Shown piece after piece: positions 17,524 through 26,621 of a stretch of 64,000 nt of DNA. The stretch covers positions 1 through 64,000 of the forward strand of contig CATLCV010000004.1 in NCBI GenBank assembly GCA_949893755.1, given 5' to 3'. The number at the start of each line of letters is the position of its first letter. The stretch's first letter is position 1. This stretch comes from an uncultured Lachnospiraceae bacterium. GTDB taxonomy: Bacteria; Bacillota; Clostridia; Lachnospirales; Lachnospiraceae. The notes beneath the pieces are model-generated. The model searched no databases. It saw only the letters and a program-made list of their open reading frames with translations, and was not told the DNA's origin. Both the position numbers and the translations under genes were made by a program.

Positions 17524-19797
17524 ATGAAGAAAATGTATGTATGTCGGATGCTGAAAAAATTATCAGTAACAGTACTATCCGCTGCTGTTTTATGCAGTAC
17601 AGTAACCGGATGCCGGAAGGGATCAGAACCGCAGACGGAAGCAGAAAACCTGGAAGAAGCAAGAACTGCTGAAACAGAAGATACGAAGTTGAATGAACCA
17701 GAAACAGACATATTCGAAGCGAAAGAGCTTTCTATCAATATGCTGGATAAGGAGGAACTGGAAAAGATTCAAAGCCTGATTGACCCGGAATATGCTTATG
17801 ACTTCATATATAAATGTTCAAAACTGGGAAATGACGGGAATGAACTTGGATTCCGTAATGCCGGAAGTACCGGTGAAAAAAAGGCACAGAAAATCATTGA
17901 GCAGGAGATGAAGGAACTTGGCCTGCAGGAGGTGGCTGTCGAGCCGTTTGATGTAGATACCTGGGAATTTACATCCGCGGATATCACAACATCTGACGGA
18001 ACCCGGATCATATTGAGCGCATTGGCAGGCTCTGTCGGACTGGACAACACGCTGGATACGGAAATGGTCTGGCTGGGCAAAGGAACGGCTGCTGACTATG
18101 AAGGAAAAGATGTCAGAGGAAAGGCAGTATTGATCGAGTTTGACAATATGGCGGATTACTGGTTCAGCGCGCCGCAGTATGAAGCGGAGCTGCATGGAGC
18201 GGCCGCAGTAATCTGCTCTATTCGCAGCGAAGCGAATAATACGACCGAGGAAGGAATGCTCTGCTTTGACGGCTGCCTCAGAACGACCATCCCATGTCTG
18301 AGCATTTCTAAAAAAGACTGTAAATATTTAAGAGAACAGATCGATGCCGGCAAGGAGCAGATCGCGTTAAATGCAAAAATGACTGTGAAGCCGGGACAAA
18401 GTGCAAATATTATTGGATACATAGAAGGAAAGAATCCGGATCATATCATCTCACTTGGAGGCCATTATGACGGATGGTATCATTCGTTTCAGGATGACCT
18501 GTATGGTGTCGGTATGGAACTGGCGATTGCAAAGGCAATCCTGGAATCGGGATATCAGCCGGAATATACCATTGCATTTATCGCATTTGGTTCAGAGGAA
18601 TATGGAGTGGCAGATACGGTATTTGATGACTGGTGCATTGGGGCATGGTCCATGGTCAGCAAAAATCATCCGGAATGGGTGGGAAAGTCTCTTGCGCATC
18701 TTGAATTTGACAGTATCCGTCCGGATATGGATACCTATTGCCTGAATACGACACCAGAGCTGGATTCATTTTTCCGAAAATATGCGGAAGAATTTGACGA
18801 GACGACGCTTCCGGAACAGGTAACAAATGGAATCGCGTTTATGGAATGGGCAGGCCCCTGGTCACAGGATTACAGCTTTACAAGAAGCGGCATTCCGGGA
18901 ATTGCTTCCAGGCAAAGCTCTACGGAGTGGAAACGGTCATCCTATCATACACAGTTCGATGATGAGACTGCCTGGAATGAGGAACTATTTCGTTTTCATG
19001 CAAAGGAATATATGCAATGGCTGTATACGCTGGATCATGCGGCGATCGTTCCGCTTGATTTTTCCAATATAACGGATATGCTGGCGGAAGGACTGGATAC
19101 AACAGCTGTGGAAGACACGGAGATCGAGTCAGATTACAGAGATGCGATTGAAAAGCTGGGGAGGATTTCTGGCGAATACTATACTTCTATTCAGAGAGTA
19201 AATATGCTGTATACGGATATTCTAAAGAACAGTGATCTGCCGGAGGAAGAGTTGGATGAGGTGAAAAAAGCGATAGAACAGGAACTGTCCATTGTACTGG
19301 AGATCTATAAAATGATCGAAGATGATTTTGTAGGAATGGATCAGTGGCAGACAGTGGCTTTCCGCGATCAGTATACTGCGGCAAATTATCAGAACCTTCT
19401 GGCTGTAAAAGAAGCTCTGGAAAAGAAAGACGGGCATGCGGCTCTGGATGCGCTTGCAGCTGTAGATACCACGTACCTGACCTGTTTCAGCAAGGAGGTC
19501 TATGAATATGTAGGTATCACCGGGATCAATGGAGCTAAGCAGTGGGCAAAAGGCAAGGCCGTCACGATGCTGGATACCTACGATACATGGCACGCGATCC
19601 AGAAAAAGGTGGATGCAGAATCGGAAGACTTTGAATCGGAGATCGAGATGACGGATGATCTACTGAAACAGGAGCAGACCATTATCGAGGAAGTGCTGGA
19701 GCAGGGCAGTGATATCCTGAATCAGGCAGCTGAGAAGCTGGAGGATTCAGACATTGCGTCTGTGATTGAATTGGAAGAGAAGATATTGGGGTTATAG
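17524..19797 (+). CDS. M28 family metallopeptidase lipoprotein
   Basis: A 757-residue exported protein. The N-terminal signal ends in the lipobox VTGC, so it should be lipid-anchored at the cell surface. A PA-like segment (residues about 150-260) is followed by the zinc peptidase domain: 'GGHYDGW' near 312, 'DDLYGVGMELAIAKA' and 'FGSEEYG' near 356 supply the expected His, Asp and Glu ligands. The C-terminal 250 residues are helical and acidic with no recognised domain. The enzyme probably trims peptides or amino acids outside the cell. Start chosen from GAGGAGG before ATG; the 58 extra residues in the ORF track come from the upstream terminator. Confidence 0.88.
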   Translation: MKKMYVCRMLKKLSVTVLSAAVLCSTVTGCRKGSEPQTEAENLEEARTAETEDTKLNEPETDIFEAKELSINMLDKEELEKIQSLIDPEYAYDFIYKCSKLGNDGNELGFRNAGSTGEKKAQKIIEQEMKELGLQEVAVEPFDVDTWEFTSADITTSDGTRIILSALAGSVGLDNTLDTEMVWLGKGTAADYEGKDVRGKAVLIEFDNMADYWFSAPQYEAELHGAAAVICSIRSEANNTTEEGMLCFDGCLRTTIPCLSISKKDCKYLREQIDAGKEQIALNAKMTVKPGQSANIIGYIEGKNPDHIISLGGHYDGWYHSFQDDLYGVGMELAIAKAILESGYQPEYTIAFIAFGSEEYGVADTVFDDWCIGAWSMVSKNHPEWVGKSLAHLEFDSIRPDMDTYCLNTTPELDSFFRKYAEEFDETTLPEQVTNGIAFMEWAGPWSQDYSFTRSGIPGIASRQSSTEWKRSSYHTQFDDETAWNEELFRFHAKEYMQWLYTLDHAAIVPLDFSNITDMLAEGLDTTAVEDTEIESDYRDAIEKLGRISGEYYTSIQRVNMLYTDILKNSDLPEEELDEVKKAIEQELSIVLEIYKMIEDDFVGMDQWQTVAFRDQYTAANYQNLLAVKEALEKKDGHAALDALAAVDTTYLTCFSKEVYEYVGITGINGAKQWAKGKAVTMLDTYDTWHAIQKKVDAESEDFESEIEMTDDLLKQEQTIIEEVLEQGSDILNQAAEKLEDSDIASVIELEEKILGL

Positions 19798-19805
19798 CAG
19801 CTGAG

Positions 19806-19839
19806 AAGAGGAGCGGTCAGTCTGTGACCGGCTCCTCTT
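19806..19839. terminator. Family D hairpin, copy 2, shared by convergent genes
   Basis: Identical 34 bases to 14801-14834, here followed by CTTTTTC, ending the M28 gene. The opposite-strand ATPase reading frame runs into it and stops within it, so the ATPase C-terminal residues (EEEPVTD) are encoded by the terminator itself. Confidence 0.85.
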
Positions 19840-20806
19840 CTTTTTCAAATACAATCTTCTCCATAACACTCAGAATTGCCGTTTTATTTTTTTCATGCAG
19901 ATAGACTTCATTCAGCTTTCGCTTGCTGTAATGGAGATACGTTCCCTGCGTGTACTGTACCAGAAGATCTGTAAAAAAACGTTCCCAGCTAAAATACTCC
20001 CGGCTTTCTATAAAATCATGCGGATGTTCCAGAATATTCCGCACAGCATTGCCGTCAATCAGGCCGGATTTTAATATGAGCCACTCAAATGATTCCGGAA
20101 GATAACATTTTGTACTCGGATGGAGCTTCATATACTGAGACAGCTCGTTCATTTCAGGACCTATGGACGCGCCGTCTGCGACAACAAGCGTATTCTCATG
20201 ATCCAGTTCCTGCAATTCATCCTTTAATCTTGATTTCCCGCCTGCGCTTCTGCAGGGAATGTGATGTTCGCCGCACACAGAATCGAAGAAATCAAATCCT
20301 GAATTAGAATCCTCTACGACTACCGCATCCGGCCTTATCTCTGCCGAAACTTCTCCACTGCTGTATATATGGTAAAATTCATTATAGACCCTTTTCATAT
20401 CATGGTATTTTCCCGCCGTATGGATCCCATATATTTCTTCCACGGAATACGGCAGATTCGGTAATTCTTCCCTGGTGATGATGACAAAATAATTGTCAGA
20501 CGCCTTTGCCATTCCCGCAAATTCTGTTGTCTTTAGAAACAGGTTATCTTCATCCAGAAAAATGATCTGATCATGCAGGGTCGGCAGGACGAGCTTCCAG
20601 TCAAGCTCATCTAAGATACGGCATTTTTTCTCACATTGGATTTCGACACCCGAACTGTCTCCGCGGCGCGCTGCCAGCGCGATCATGGAATACAGCGTTG
20701 TTTTTCCTGTGGCGCTGTCCCCGCGGATGACCGTAATATTTCTTCGGATGTCAAATTCATAGCGGAGCCTTTTATTCTGTACTATGACGTGATAAGTTCC
20801 TTTCAT
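19817..20806 (-). CDS. P-loop NTPase partnered with DUF4869 protein
   Basis: About 329 residues. A Walker A motif, 'GDSATGKTT', lies near residue 30, and 'QIIFLDEDNLF' near 95 could be Walker B. A later 'FDFFDSVCGEHHIPCRSAGGKSRL' region and 'NTLVVADGA' recall nucleotide-binding or helicase-like folds. I know this as a hypothetical protein family of Lachnospiraceae and cannot assign a reaction. The upstream DUF4869 gene overlaps the alternative GTG start (GTGA). The ATG at 20806, eight bases after GGAG, fits better. Tight coupling suggests that the two act together. Confidence 0.65.
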   Translation of the reverse strand: MKGTYHVIVQNKRLRYEFDIRRNITVIRGDSATGKTTLYSMIALAARRGDSSGVEIQCEKKCRILDELDWKLVLPTLHDQIIFLDEDNLFLKTTEFAGMAKASDNYFVIITREELPNLPYSVEEIYGIHTAGKYHDMKRVYNEFYHIYSSGEVSAEIRPDAVVVEDSNSGFDFFDSVCGEHHIPCRSAGGKSRLKDELQELDHENTLVVADGASIGPEMNELSQYMKLHPSTKCYLPESFEWLILKSGLIDGNAVRNILEHPHDFIESREYFSWERFFTDLLVQYTQGTYLHYSKRKLNEVYLHEKNKTAILSVMEKIVFEKEEEPVTD

Positions 20807-20808
20807 TG

Positions 20809-21258
20809 TCACCGCTCCTTTATATTCAGCGCCTCATGAAAATATTCACGATAGCTGTGTATCACCCTGCCGGTGTTGAGCATCAACGCGTCAAATTCAT
20901 CTGCCGAGCTGAAATCCAATACATGGTGCAGATTGATGGTCAGCTCCTTCCGTTTTCCAATCTCCACGATCCACTTTGCGCAGTTATCCCCGCAGGAGGA
21001 CGCATTGAAAATCTTCCCGGTATCATCAAACATCATCAGGATCAGAGTTTTTACCCCTCCCGATATTTCCTTCGGGGAAATGGGGCCCAGTACCGGGCTT
21101 TCGATCAGATGGGCGCTGATCACCTCGGATCTGTCGATATCCTTTATCATTTCCACAGACAGCGGGTCTGTGATCCATTCATCCTCGTATTGGTTGTCAA
21201 AATACGTCGGCGGATGGTAGATCGAATTTTCAATTTCTCCAAAAACAATTTTCAGCAT
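20809..21258 (-). CDS. DUF4869 domain-containing protein
   Basis: A 149-residue protein starting 'MLKIVFGEIENSIYHPPTYFDNQYEDEWITDP', the pattern of DUF4869, which is common in Lachnospiraceae and of unknown function. It has no membrane segments. It is a two-gene unit with the P-loop NTPase, whose start overlaps its stop. The pairing looks like a sensor or cargo protein plus ATPase. Confident as a gene, not as a function. Confidence 0.75.
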   Translation of the reverse strand: MLKIVFGEIENSIYHPPTYFDNQYEDEWITDPLSVEMIKDIDRSEVISAHLIESPVLGPISPKEISGGVKTLILMMFDDTGKIFNASSCGDNCAKWIVEIGKRKELTINLHHVLDFSSADEFDALMLNTGRVIHSYREYFHEALNIKER

Positions 21259-21464
21259 ATGGCTTCCTCCTGAAAAGGCAGTGTATAGTTCGATGGCTGG
21301 CTTGTGACCGTGCAGCGCAGTATACGATCCAGAAGTGGGATAGCTCCGGTGTCCGTTTCTGCAAATCCTTCCTGCAATGATTGTAGCGCGAAAATAAAAT
21401 CAATGCAAGATGGGATTTTGAGCAACGGCTATCGATAAGTATTCCATTTGGAATCCTGCTGCGG

Positions 21465-21550
21465 TATAATGAATTGCGCTGATGCGCAAGCAGGTCATCA
21501 ATTTCCTGACGGAAATTGGTGACAAATTATAATGAATTGCGCTGATGCGA
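21465..21550 (-). repeat. Repeat family B, reverse copy plus partial second copy
   Basis: Read on the minus strand it gives TTTGTCACCAATTTCCGTCAGGAAATTGATGACC... ending TTGCGCATCAGCGCAATTC. The part nearer the GNAT gene repeats only GAATTGCGCTGATGCG. The 336 bases between DUF4869 and the acetyltransferase hold nothing else recognisable. Confidence 0.8.
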
Positions 21551-21594
21551 ATGAAATCCATTAACAGATCAGAACACGAGGAGGAACAAAAAGC

Positions 21595-22149
21595 ATGATA
21601 TTTGAACGTAAAATGATCCATCTGAAGGACGGCCGCACATGTATACTGCGTCCCGCGGAAGCAGAGGATTCGAAAGCGATGATCGAATGCCTTCGGACCG
21701 TCTCTTCCGAAACCCCATTTCTCCTCAGAAATGAGGATGAGGTTACAATGACAATTGAAGCAGAAGAACACTTTTTAAAAGCGAAAAGCGAGGATCCGCG
21801 CGAAATTATGATGGCGGCAGAAGTGGACGGCGAGCTTTCAGGAAACTGCGCCATCATGTCCGTCGGCGGTCTGCGCCGCATCTCCCACCGGTGCGGATTT
21901 GCAATTTCACTGAAAAAAGCCTATTGGGGACTTGGTATCGCATCCGCATTGATGGAGTATGCATTTCTTCTGGCAAAGGAAATGGGCTATGAGCAGGTGG
22001 AACTGGAAGTGGTTGACGGAAACGACCGGGCAAAAAGCCTTTATGAACGATTTGGTTTTCAGGAAACCGGAAAAAACTGCCGCGCCCTCAAGTACGATGA
22101 CGGCAGTTATCGGGATGAATACAGGATGGTAAAGATTTTGCATGTCTGA
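21595..22149 (+). CDS. GNAT family N-acetyltransferase
   Basis: A 184-residue acetyl-CoA-dependent acetyltransferase. The N-terminal 'DGRTCILRPAEAEDSKAMIECL' is typical of the family. Motif A is 'AYWGLGIASALMEYAFLLAKEMG' and the end includes 'SLYERFGFQETG'. The acceptor could be an antibiotic, amino acid or ribosomal protein and cannot be told here. GAGGAGG precedes ATG. It is a single gene. Confidence 0.9.
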   Translation: MIFERKMIHLKDGRTCILRPAEAEDSKAMIECLRTVSSETPFLLRNEDEVTMTIEAEEHFLKAKSEDPREIMMAAEVDGELSGNCAIMSVGGLRRISHRCGFAISLKKAYWGLGIASALMEYAFLLAKEMGYEQVELEVVDGNDRAKSLYERFGFQETGKNCRALKYDDGSYRDEYRMVKILHV

Positions 22150-22310
22150 CATTTTTATCCGGTTTTTCTTTCCCTTTTCCACTGGAATCTGCTATAATGG
22201 AAATGTCTTAAGCCGTATTAATACATTTTCATTGCAGACGCGCTATAAAGCAGCTGCCGGAACAGCGCATTTTCAGATGCAGTGAAAACCTGATCGGAGG
22301 ATGGAATATC

Positions 22311-23075
22311 ATGTTGAATGCGAATAGTGCGGTGCCGCTGTATCAGCAGCTTTCAGATGATTTGAAAAAACGAATCGAATGTGGGGAATTCCGTACAGGG
22401 CAGAGCATACCCAGCGAAGCAAAATTATGTGAATACTATAAGGTCAGCCGGATCACAGTGCGCAATGCGATCGCTGATCTGGTGGAACAGGAGATTTTGG
22501 TGACATACCACGGAAAAGGTGCATTTGTCAGGACACCCAAAATCTCGTCCAGTTTAAGCACATTTAACGGATTTACTTATTTCTGCAGTGTAAATCATAT
22601 TGACACCTATACACATATGCTGGAAAAGGTGAAGCAGCCCTCATCAACCACGATTTCAAAAAAGCTGGAGTTGGATAAAACAGTCGATATCGTTTATTTA
22701 AAAAGGCTGCGTCATGTCAATCAGAAACCAGTCATGATCGAGCATGTTTACCTGCCCTGCTCTGAGTTTTCGTTTCTGCTGGATCTGGATATGGAAAACC
22801 GATCCCTGTATGAAGAGATTGAGAAACATACAGGGGTACGGCTGCAGGATAATTGCTACACTTCGATTGTTTTGGAAACAAGCCTTACTACGGAAGAGGA
22901 GCAGGAACTCATGGGCCTGTCCGAGCCGGATGCGGTTTTTGTACTGACAGAAACCGTATATTTGAATACCGGGAAACCGGTTCATGTAACAAAGCAGATC
23001 CTATCCGGTGACTATTTTAAATTTTTCCTGTCGAACCAAGTAAACCAGTTGTCAATGAACTGGAAAAAGGTGTAA
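22311..23075 (+). CDS. GntR family regulator (HTH + UTRA), first of two
   Basis: A 254-residue repressor. The winged helix occupies residues 8-75 ('YKVSRITVRNAIADLVEQEILVTYHGKGAFV') and the UTRA ligand domain about 95-235 ('VDIVYLKRLRHVNQKPVMIEHVYL'). It is the first gene before the Amadori-product PTS operon and 10 bases upstream of a second regulator of the same type. UTRA proteins bind phosphorylated sugars or amino sugars; FrlR of Bacillus belongs to this class. GGAGG precedes ATG. Confidence 0.92.
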   Translation: MLNANSAVPLYQQLSDDLKKRIECGEFRTGQSIPSEAKLCEYYKVSRITVRNAIADLVEQEILVTYHGKGAFVRTPKISSSLSTFNGFTYFCSVNHIDTYTHMLEKVKQPSSTTISKKLELDKTVDIVYLKRLRHVNQKPVMIEHVYLPCSEFSFLLDLDMENRSLYEEIEKHTGVRLQDNCYTSIVLETSLTTEEEQELMGLSEPDAVFVLTETVYLNTGKPVHVTKQILSGDYFKFFLSNQVNQLSMNWKKV

Positions 23076-23085
23076 GGAGGACTCT

Positions 23086-23808
23086 ATGTCTGAGATAAAT
23101 ACAAAAATTGATCCAAACAGTATGATACCCATGTATAAGCAGATTATCAGTGTGATGAATAACAGAATTGAAAAAGGGGAGCTCAAGCCCGGGGATAAGC
23201 TGCCGTCAGAGACAGAGCTGATGAAGGAATATCAGGTCAGCCGTATTACGATCCGGGCGGCGATCAGTGAACTGGAGGAAGCAGGACTCGTCATCCGTTC
23301 CCGGGGGAAGGGAACCTTTATCGCATCCAAAAAAGAGCTTTATTCAGCAGATGACCGAATCGGTTTCACACATTCCTGCCAGCAGGAAGGAAAATCCGCA
23401 GCAACGGAAGTAATAGGGATTACATGGGAATACCCTACCCTGTCAGATATAGAATATATGAAAATCGAAGAGGACAGCCCGATTCTTATAACCAGGCGTC
23501 TGAGATCTGTGGACGGAGAACCCACCATGATAGAAATCAATCATTACGGGCCGCAGTTTCGGTTTCTTGAACAGGAAAATCTGAGCGGCTCCCTGTATGA
23601 TATTTTACAAAAGCACAAAATTATTCTGGGGAAGAGTATACGGACACTTGAAGTTGTTTATGCAAATGCGCAGGAGGCGAATCTGCTAAATCTTAAAAAG
23701 GGAGATGCGCTTTTATTGTTTACAGACAAGCATCAGGATGAAAATGGAAAGCCATTGTTTATTTCAAAACAAGTCTATTGTACAAAACGACTAAAATTTT
23801 ACCTGTAA
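23086..23808 (+). CDS. GntR family regulator (HTH + UTRA), second of two
   Basis: A 240-residue paralogue of the upstream gene, with HTH 'YQVSRITIRAAISELEEAGLVIRSRGKGTFI' and a UTRA domain ('ILITRRLRSVDGEPTMIEINHY'). AGGAGG before the ATG and a 10-base gap indicate co-translation. Two paralogous UTRA regulators in tandem could sense two related sugar phosphates, such as fructoselysine-6-P and glucoselysine-6-P, matching the two SIS deglycases downstream. That link is inference. Confidence 0.92.
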   Translation: MSEINTKIDPNSMIPMYKQIISVMNNRIEKGELKPGDKLPSETELMKEYQVSRITIRAAISELEEAGLVIRSRGKGTFIASKKELYSADDRIGFTHSCQQEGKSAATEVIGITWEYPTLSDIEYMKIEEDSPILITRRLRSVDGEPTMIEINHYGPQFRFLEQENLSGSLYDILQKHKIILGKSIRTLEVVYANAQEANLLNLKKGDALLLFTDKHQDENGKPLFISKQVYCTKRLKFYL

Positions 23809-23882
23809 AAAGGAAAAAAATGAAATATTCTCAAAGAAAAATAGTATTTTTGACTAAAATGTCGAAGATGCTATTTTTTTTG

Positions 23883-23946
23883 TTGACAAAAGAATCCTCC
23901 ACGTGATAAACTCTCTGTAACAAGATGTTATATAACATATTATTAC
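23883..23946 (+). promoter_or_regulatory. Promoter and operator of the PTS operon
   Basis: TTGACA (23883-23888) is followed by TAAACT at 18-base spacing. Just after lies ATGTTATATAACATATTATTAC (23925-23946) containing the palindrome TGTTATATAACA. The same 22-base word, with three changes, precedes the second SIS gene at 28629-28650. The placement fits repression by the adjacent GntR proteins. Confidence 0.65.
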
Positions 23947-23968
23947 AAGAATAGGAGGAGTGATAAGA

Positions 23969-24391
23969 GTGAATAGGATTTTACTTGCAAGCCACGGACC
24001 GCTCGCACAGGCGATGAAGGTTACCGCAGAATTCCTGATGGGTGAAAATGAAAATGTGAAAAGCATGTGCGCCTATGTGGATGAAGGCTCCAAAGACCTT
24101 CCGAAGATGGTGGACTGTTGGTTGGAGGAGTGGCAGCCGGAGGATTCCTGGACTGTGATCACAGATATTTTCGGAGGCAGCGTGAATAATGAATTTCTGG
24201 CAAGGACTGCAGAACATGATTTTTTTCTCCTTTCGGGAATGAGCCTGCCGCTGGTGCTTTCCATCTGGGGTGAGGAAGAGCCACTGAGCAGGATGAAGAT
24301 GGAAAAGCTGTTAGATGAAGCAAAATCTACTATACAGCTGTGCAATGGACTGCTGGAAGAAAAGGCAGGCGCATCGGAAGAGGACTTTTAG
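23969..24391 (+). CDS. PTS mannose-family EIIA component
   Basis: About 140 residues. The phosphoacceptor His sits in 'LLASHGPLAQAM' near residue 12, as in EIIA-Man/Gfr proteins. It accepts phosphate from HPr in the cytoplasm and passes it to EIIB. Two GTG starts are possible. The one at 23969 has AGGAGG at 10 bases; the ORF-track GTG at 23960 abuts the Shine-Dalgarno. It heads an ABCD set in the same order as Salmonella gfrABCD. Confidence 0.9.
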   Translation: MNRILLASHGPLAQAMKVTAEFLMGENENVKSMCAYVDEGSKDLPKMVDCWLEEWQPEDSWTVITDIFGGSVNNEFLARTAEHDFFLLSGMSLPLVLSIWGEEEPLSRMKMEKLLDEAKSTIQLCNGLLEEKAGASEEDF

Positions 24392-24491
24392 CATTGATTT
24401 GGATCCGCATCTGTTTTACGGCAGGCCGCCTGCGCGGCAGGTGCTTTGCGGCCAGCTGTATCAACTATATTGAAAAGCGAGGAGAAAAAAT

Positions 24492-24965
24492 ATGATCAAA
24501 TTGGTAAGAGTAGACCACAGGTTAATTCACGGACAGGTTGCAATGGCATGGACACAGTCACTGGATGTAGACTGCATCCTGGTTGCAAATGATTCGGTTG
24601 TCAATGACGACATCCGTAAGACCACTATGAAACTGGCGAAGCCGAATGGCGTAAAGCTGGTTATTAAAAACATTGAAGATTCCATTGCCGCCCTGAATAA
24701 GGGTGTGACAGACAAATATAAATTGTTCATTATCGTGGAAAGTATTGAGGATGCATACCGTCTATGCTCCGGATACCAGGGGATTCGGTCCGTGAATCTG
24801 GGCGGATGCAAACCGAAGGAAGAAGCGGTAAAGACCATTTATAAGACGATTCCTGTAACTGCCCGGGATGAGGAATTGCTAAAAGAGCTGCTGCGCAATG
24901 GGGTCGAGGTCGAGATACGGCAGGTGCCGGGCGACCAGAAAATGATTGTAAAAGAAAATATGTAG
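24492..24965 (+). CDS. PTS mannose/fructose/sorbose-family EIIB component
   Basis: A 157-residue EIIB. The phospho-His motif 'VDHRLIHGQVAMAW' lies near residue 13, the hallmark of the mannose-family B domain. It transfers phosphate from EIIA to the incoming sugar through the EIIC-EIID channel. AGGAGAAAAAAT precedes ATG. The 100 bases before it contain GC-rich inverted words (GGCAGGCCGCCTGCGCGGCAG) but no gene. Confidence 0.95.
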   Translation: MIKLVRVDHRLIHGQVAMAWTQSLDVDCILVANDSVVNDDIRKTTMKLAKPNGVKLVIKNIEDSIAALNKGVTDKYKLFIIVESIEDAYRLCSGYQGIRSVNLGGCKPKEEAVKTIYKTIPVTARDEELLKELLRNGVEVEIRQVPGDQKMIVKENM

Positions 24966-24978
24966 GAGGAGGGACATC

Positions 24979-25749
24979 ATGTTAGTTCAGGCAGTTTTAA
25001 TCGGTTTGATCGCAACGCTCGTAACTTTTGAGTGGATGCTGGGTACAAATCTGGGCTCCCGCCCCATTATCACAGGTGTGCTGGTAGGGCTCGTTATGGG
25101 AGATCTGCAGACCGGGATTATTTTGGGAGCTACCCTGGAAATGGTATTTATCGGTTCTATTACATTGGGAGCCGCAGTTCCGCCGGATGTGATCACAGGC
25201 GGCATTTTAGGAGCTGCATTTGCAATCTCAACGGGGAAAGGAGCTGACGTGGCGCTTGCGCTTGCGTTTCCCATCGCAACATTATATCTGATCGTGGATA
25301 ACGTACTGACATTAGGTTTGCTGCCGTTTTTTGTACATAAAGCGGACGCTTACGTTGAAAAGGGAGATTTTAAAGGGATGGAGCGGATGCATATCCTGGG
25401 CGGTTTCGTTGTAAAAAGCCTGCCGCGGGGGATCATATGCGGTGTTGCGTTCTACCTTGGAACACCGGTGATGAACCGTGTATTGGAAGCAATTCCGCAG
25501 TTTGTCCAGGACGGACTGGTAGCGGCGGCCGGATTTATTCCTGCGCTTGGTATTGCGCTTCTGGCAAGAATGATCCTGACAAAGAAAACAGCAGTTTTCT
25601 TTGTGCTGGGCTTTGCGATCGCTACATATCTTGGAGTTCCGATGCTTGGCATCGCGATCATGGCAGGTGCTCTGGCAATCATCCTGGTACAGATACAGAG
25701 CGGACAGACAACAGCAGTACAGGAGGTAACGGACGATGACGACTTCTAA
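24979..25749 (+). CDS. PTS mannose-family EIIC component
   Basis: A 256-residue membrane permease with several helices. Family markers are 'GVLVGLVMGDLQTGIILGATLEMVFIG' and 'AAVPPDVITGGILGAAFAI'. Together with EIID it forms the sugar channel. GGAGG lies before ATG and the EIIB stop is 13 bases upstream. Its 3' end overlaps the EIID gene by 14 bases, indicating translational coupling. Confidence 0.95.
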   Translation: MLVQAVLIGLIATLVTFEWMLGTNLGSRPIITGVLVGLVMGDLQTGIILGATLEMVFIGSITLGAAVPPDVITGGILGAAFAISTGKGADVALALAFPIATLYLIVDNVLTLGLLPFFVHKADAYVEKGDFKGMERMHILGGFVVKSLPRGIICGVAFYLGTPVMNRVLEAIPQFVQDGLVAAAGFIPALGIALLARMILTKKTAVFFVLGFAIATYLGVPMLGIAIMAGALAIILVQIQSGQTTAVQEVTDDDDF

Positions 25750-26557
25750 TGTAAATGAAAACAAGATTGGCAAAAAGGAGCTGCGGTCTATCTTTCTGAG
25801 ATCACTGACCCTGGAATATTCCTGGAATTATGAGCGGCAGCAGCATATGGGATATTGCTTTGCCATGCTTCCCGCGATCCGGAAAATTTATGAGGAAAAA
25901 GAGGCACAGATTGAAGCGGCAAAAAGGCATATGGAATTTTTTAACACAACACCATATATTTCAACCGCTGTGCTGGGGATCTCTGCCGCAATGGAAGAAA
26001 GCAACGAAAAAACAGAGGATTTTGACACATCATCGATCAATAGTGTAAAGGTTGCACTCATGGGACCGCTGGCCGGAATCGGTGATTCCATGTTCTGGGG
26101 AACCCTGAGAGTCATTGCGACAGGCATCGGAACCTCGCTTGCACTGCAGGGAAATATCCTGGGACCGATTCTGTTCTGGCTGATATACAATATTCCGGCT
26201 TTCGCAGTCAGATGGTTCTGCATGAAGGCAGGATATGGGTTCGGGACGAATTTCCTGAATAAGATTGAAGAATCCGGGCTTATGCCAAAGCTGACATACG
26301 GCGCGGCCGTTCTTGGACTTATGGTCATTGGGGCGATGATCCCCAATATGGTCAGTGTATCGATCGCAGGAGCACTTGGCAGCGGGGAAGCCGCGGTGGC
26401 GGTACAGGATATTCTGGACGGTATTATGCCGAATCTGCTTCCATTTGGCCTGACACTGGGAATTTATGGCCTGCTGCAGAAAAAGGTGAAGGTATCCTGG
26501 ATTCTATTATTCCTGACATTACTGGGGATCGTTGGAACATTTTTTGGGGTTTTTTAA
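25736..26557 (+). CDS. PTS mannose-family EIID component
   Basis: A 273-residue EIID subunit. Typical features are 'RSLTLEYSWNYERQQHMGYCFAMLPAIRKIY', 'FFNTTPYISTAVLGISAAMEE' and 'ALMGPLAGIGDSMFWGTLR'. It completes the IIC-IID membrane complex for PTS uptake of the predicted Amadori compounds. AGGAGG lies nine bases before ATG, inside the EIIC gene. Confidence 0.95.
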   Translation: MTTSNVNENKIGKKELRSIFLRSLTLEYSWNYERQQHMGYCFAMLPAIRKIYEEKEAQIEAAKRHMEFFNTTPYISTAVLGISAAMEESNEKTEDFDTSSINSVKVALMGPLAGIGDSMFWGTLRVIATGIGTSLALQGNILGPILFWLIYNIPAFAVRWFCMKAGYGFGTNFLNKIEESGLMPKLTYGAAVLGLMVIGAMIPNMVSVSIAGALGSGEAAVAVQDILDGIMPNLLPFGLTLGIYGLLQKKVKVSWILLFLTLLGIVGTFFGVF

Positions 26558-26621
26558 TTGAGAGGAACAAAAGCAATATAAAAAAGAAACGATGCAAGTT
26601 TTATGAACGGAGGTTTTCAAG

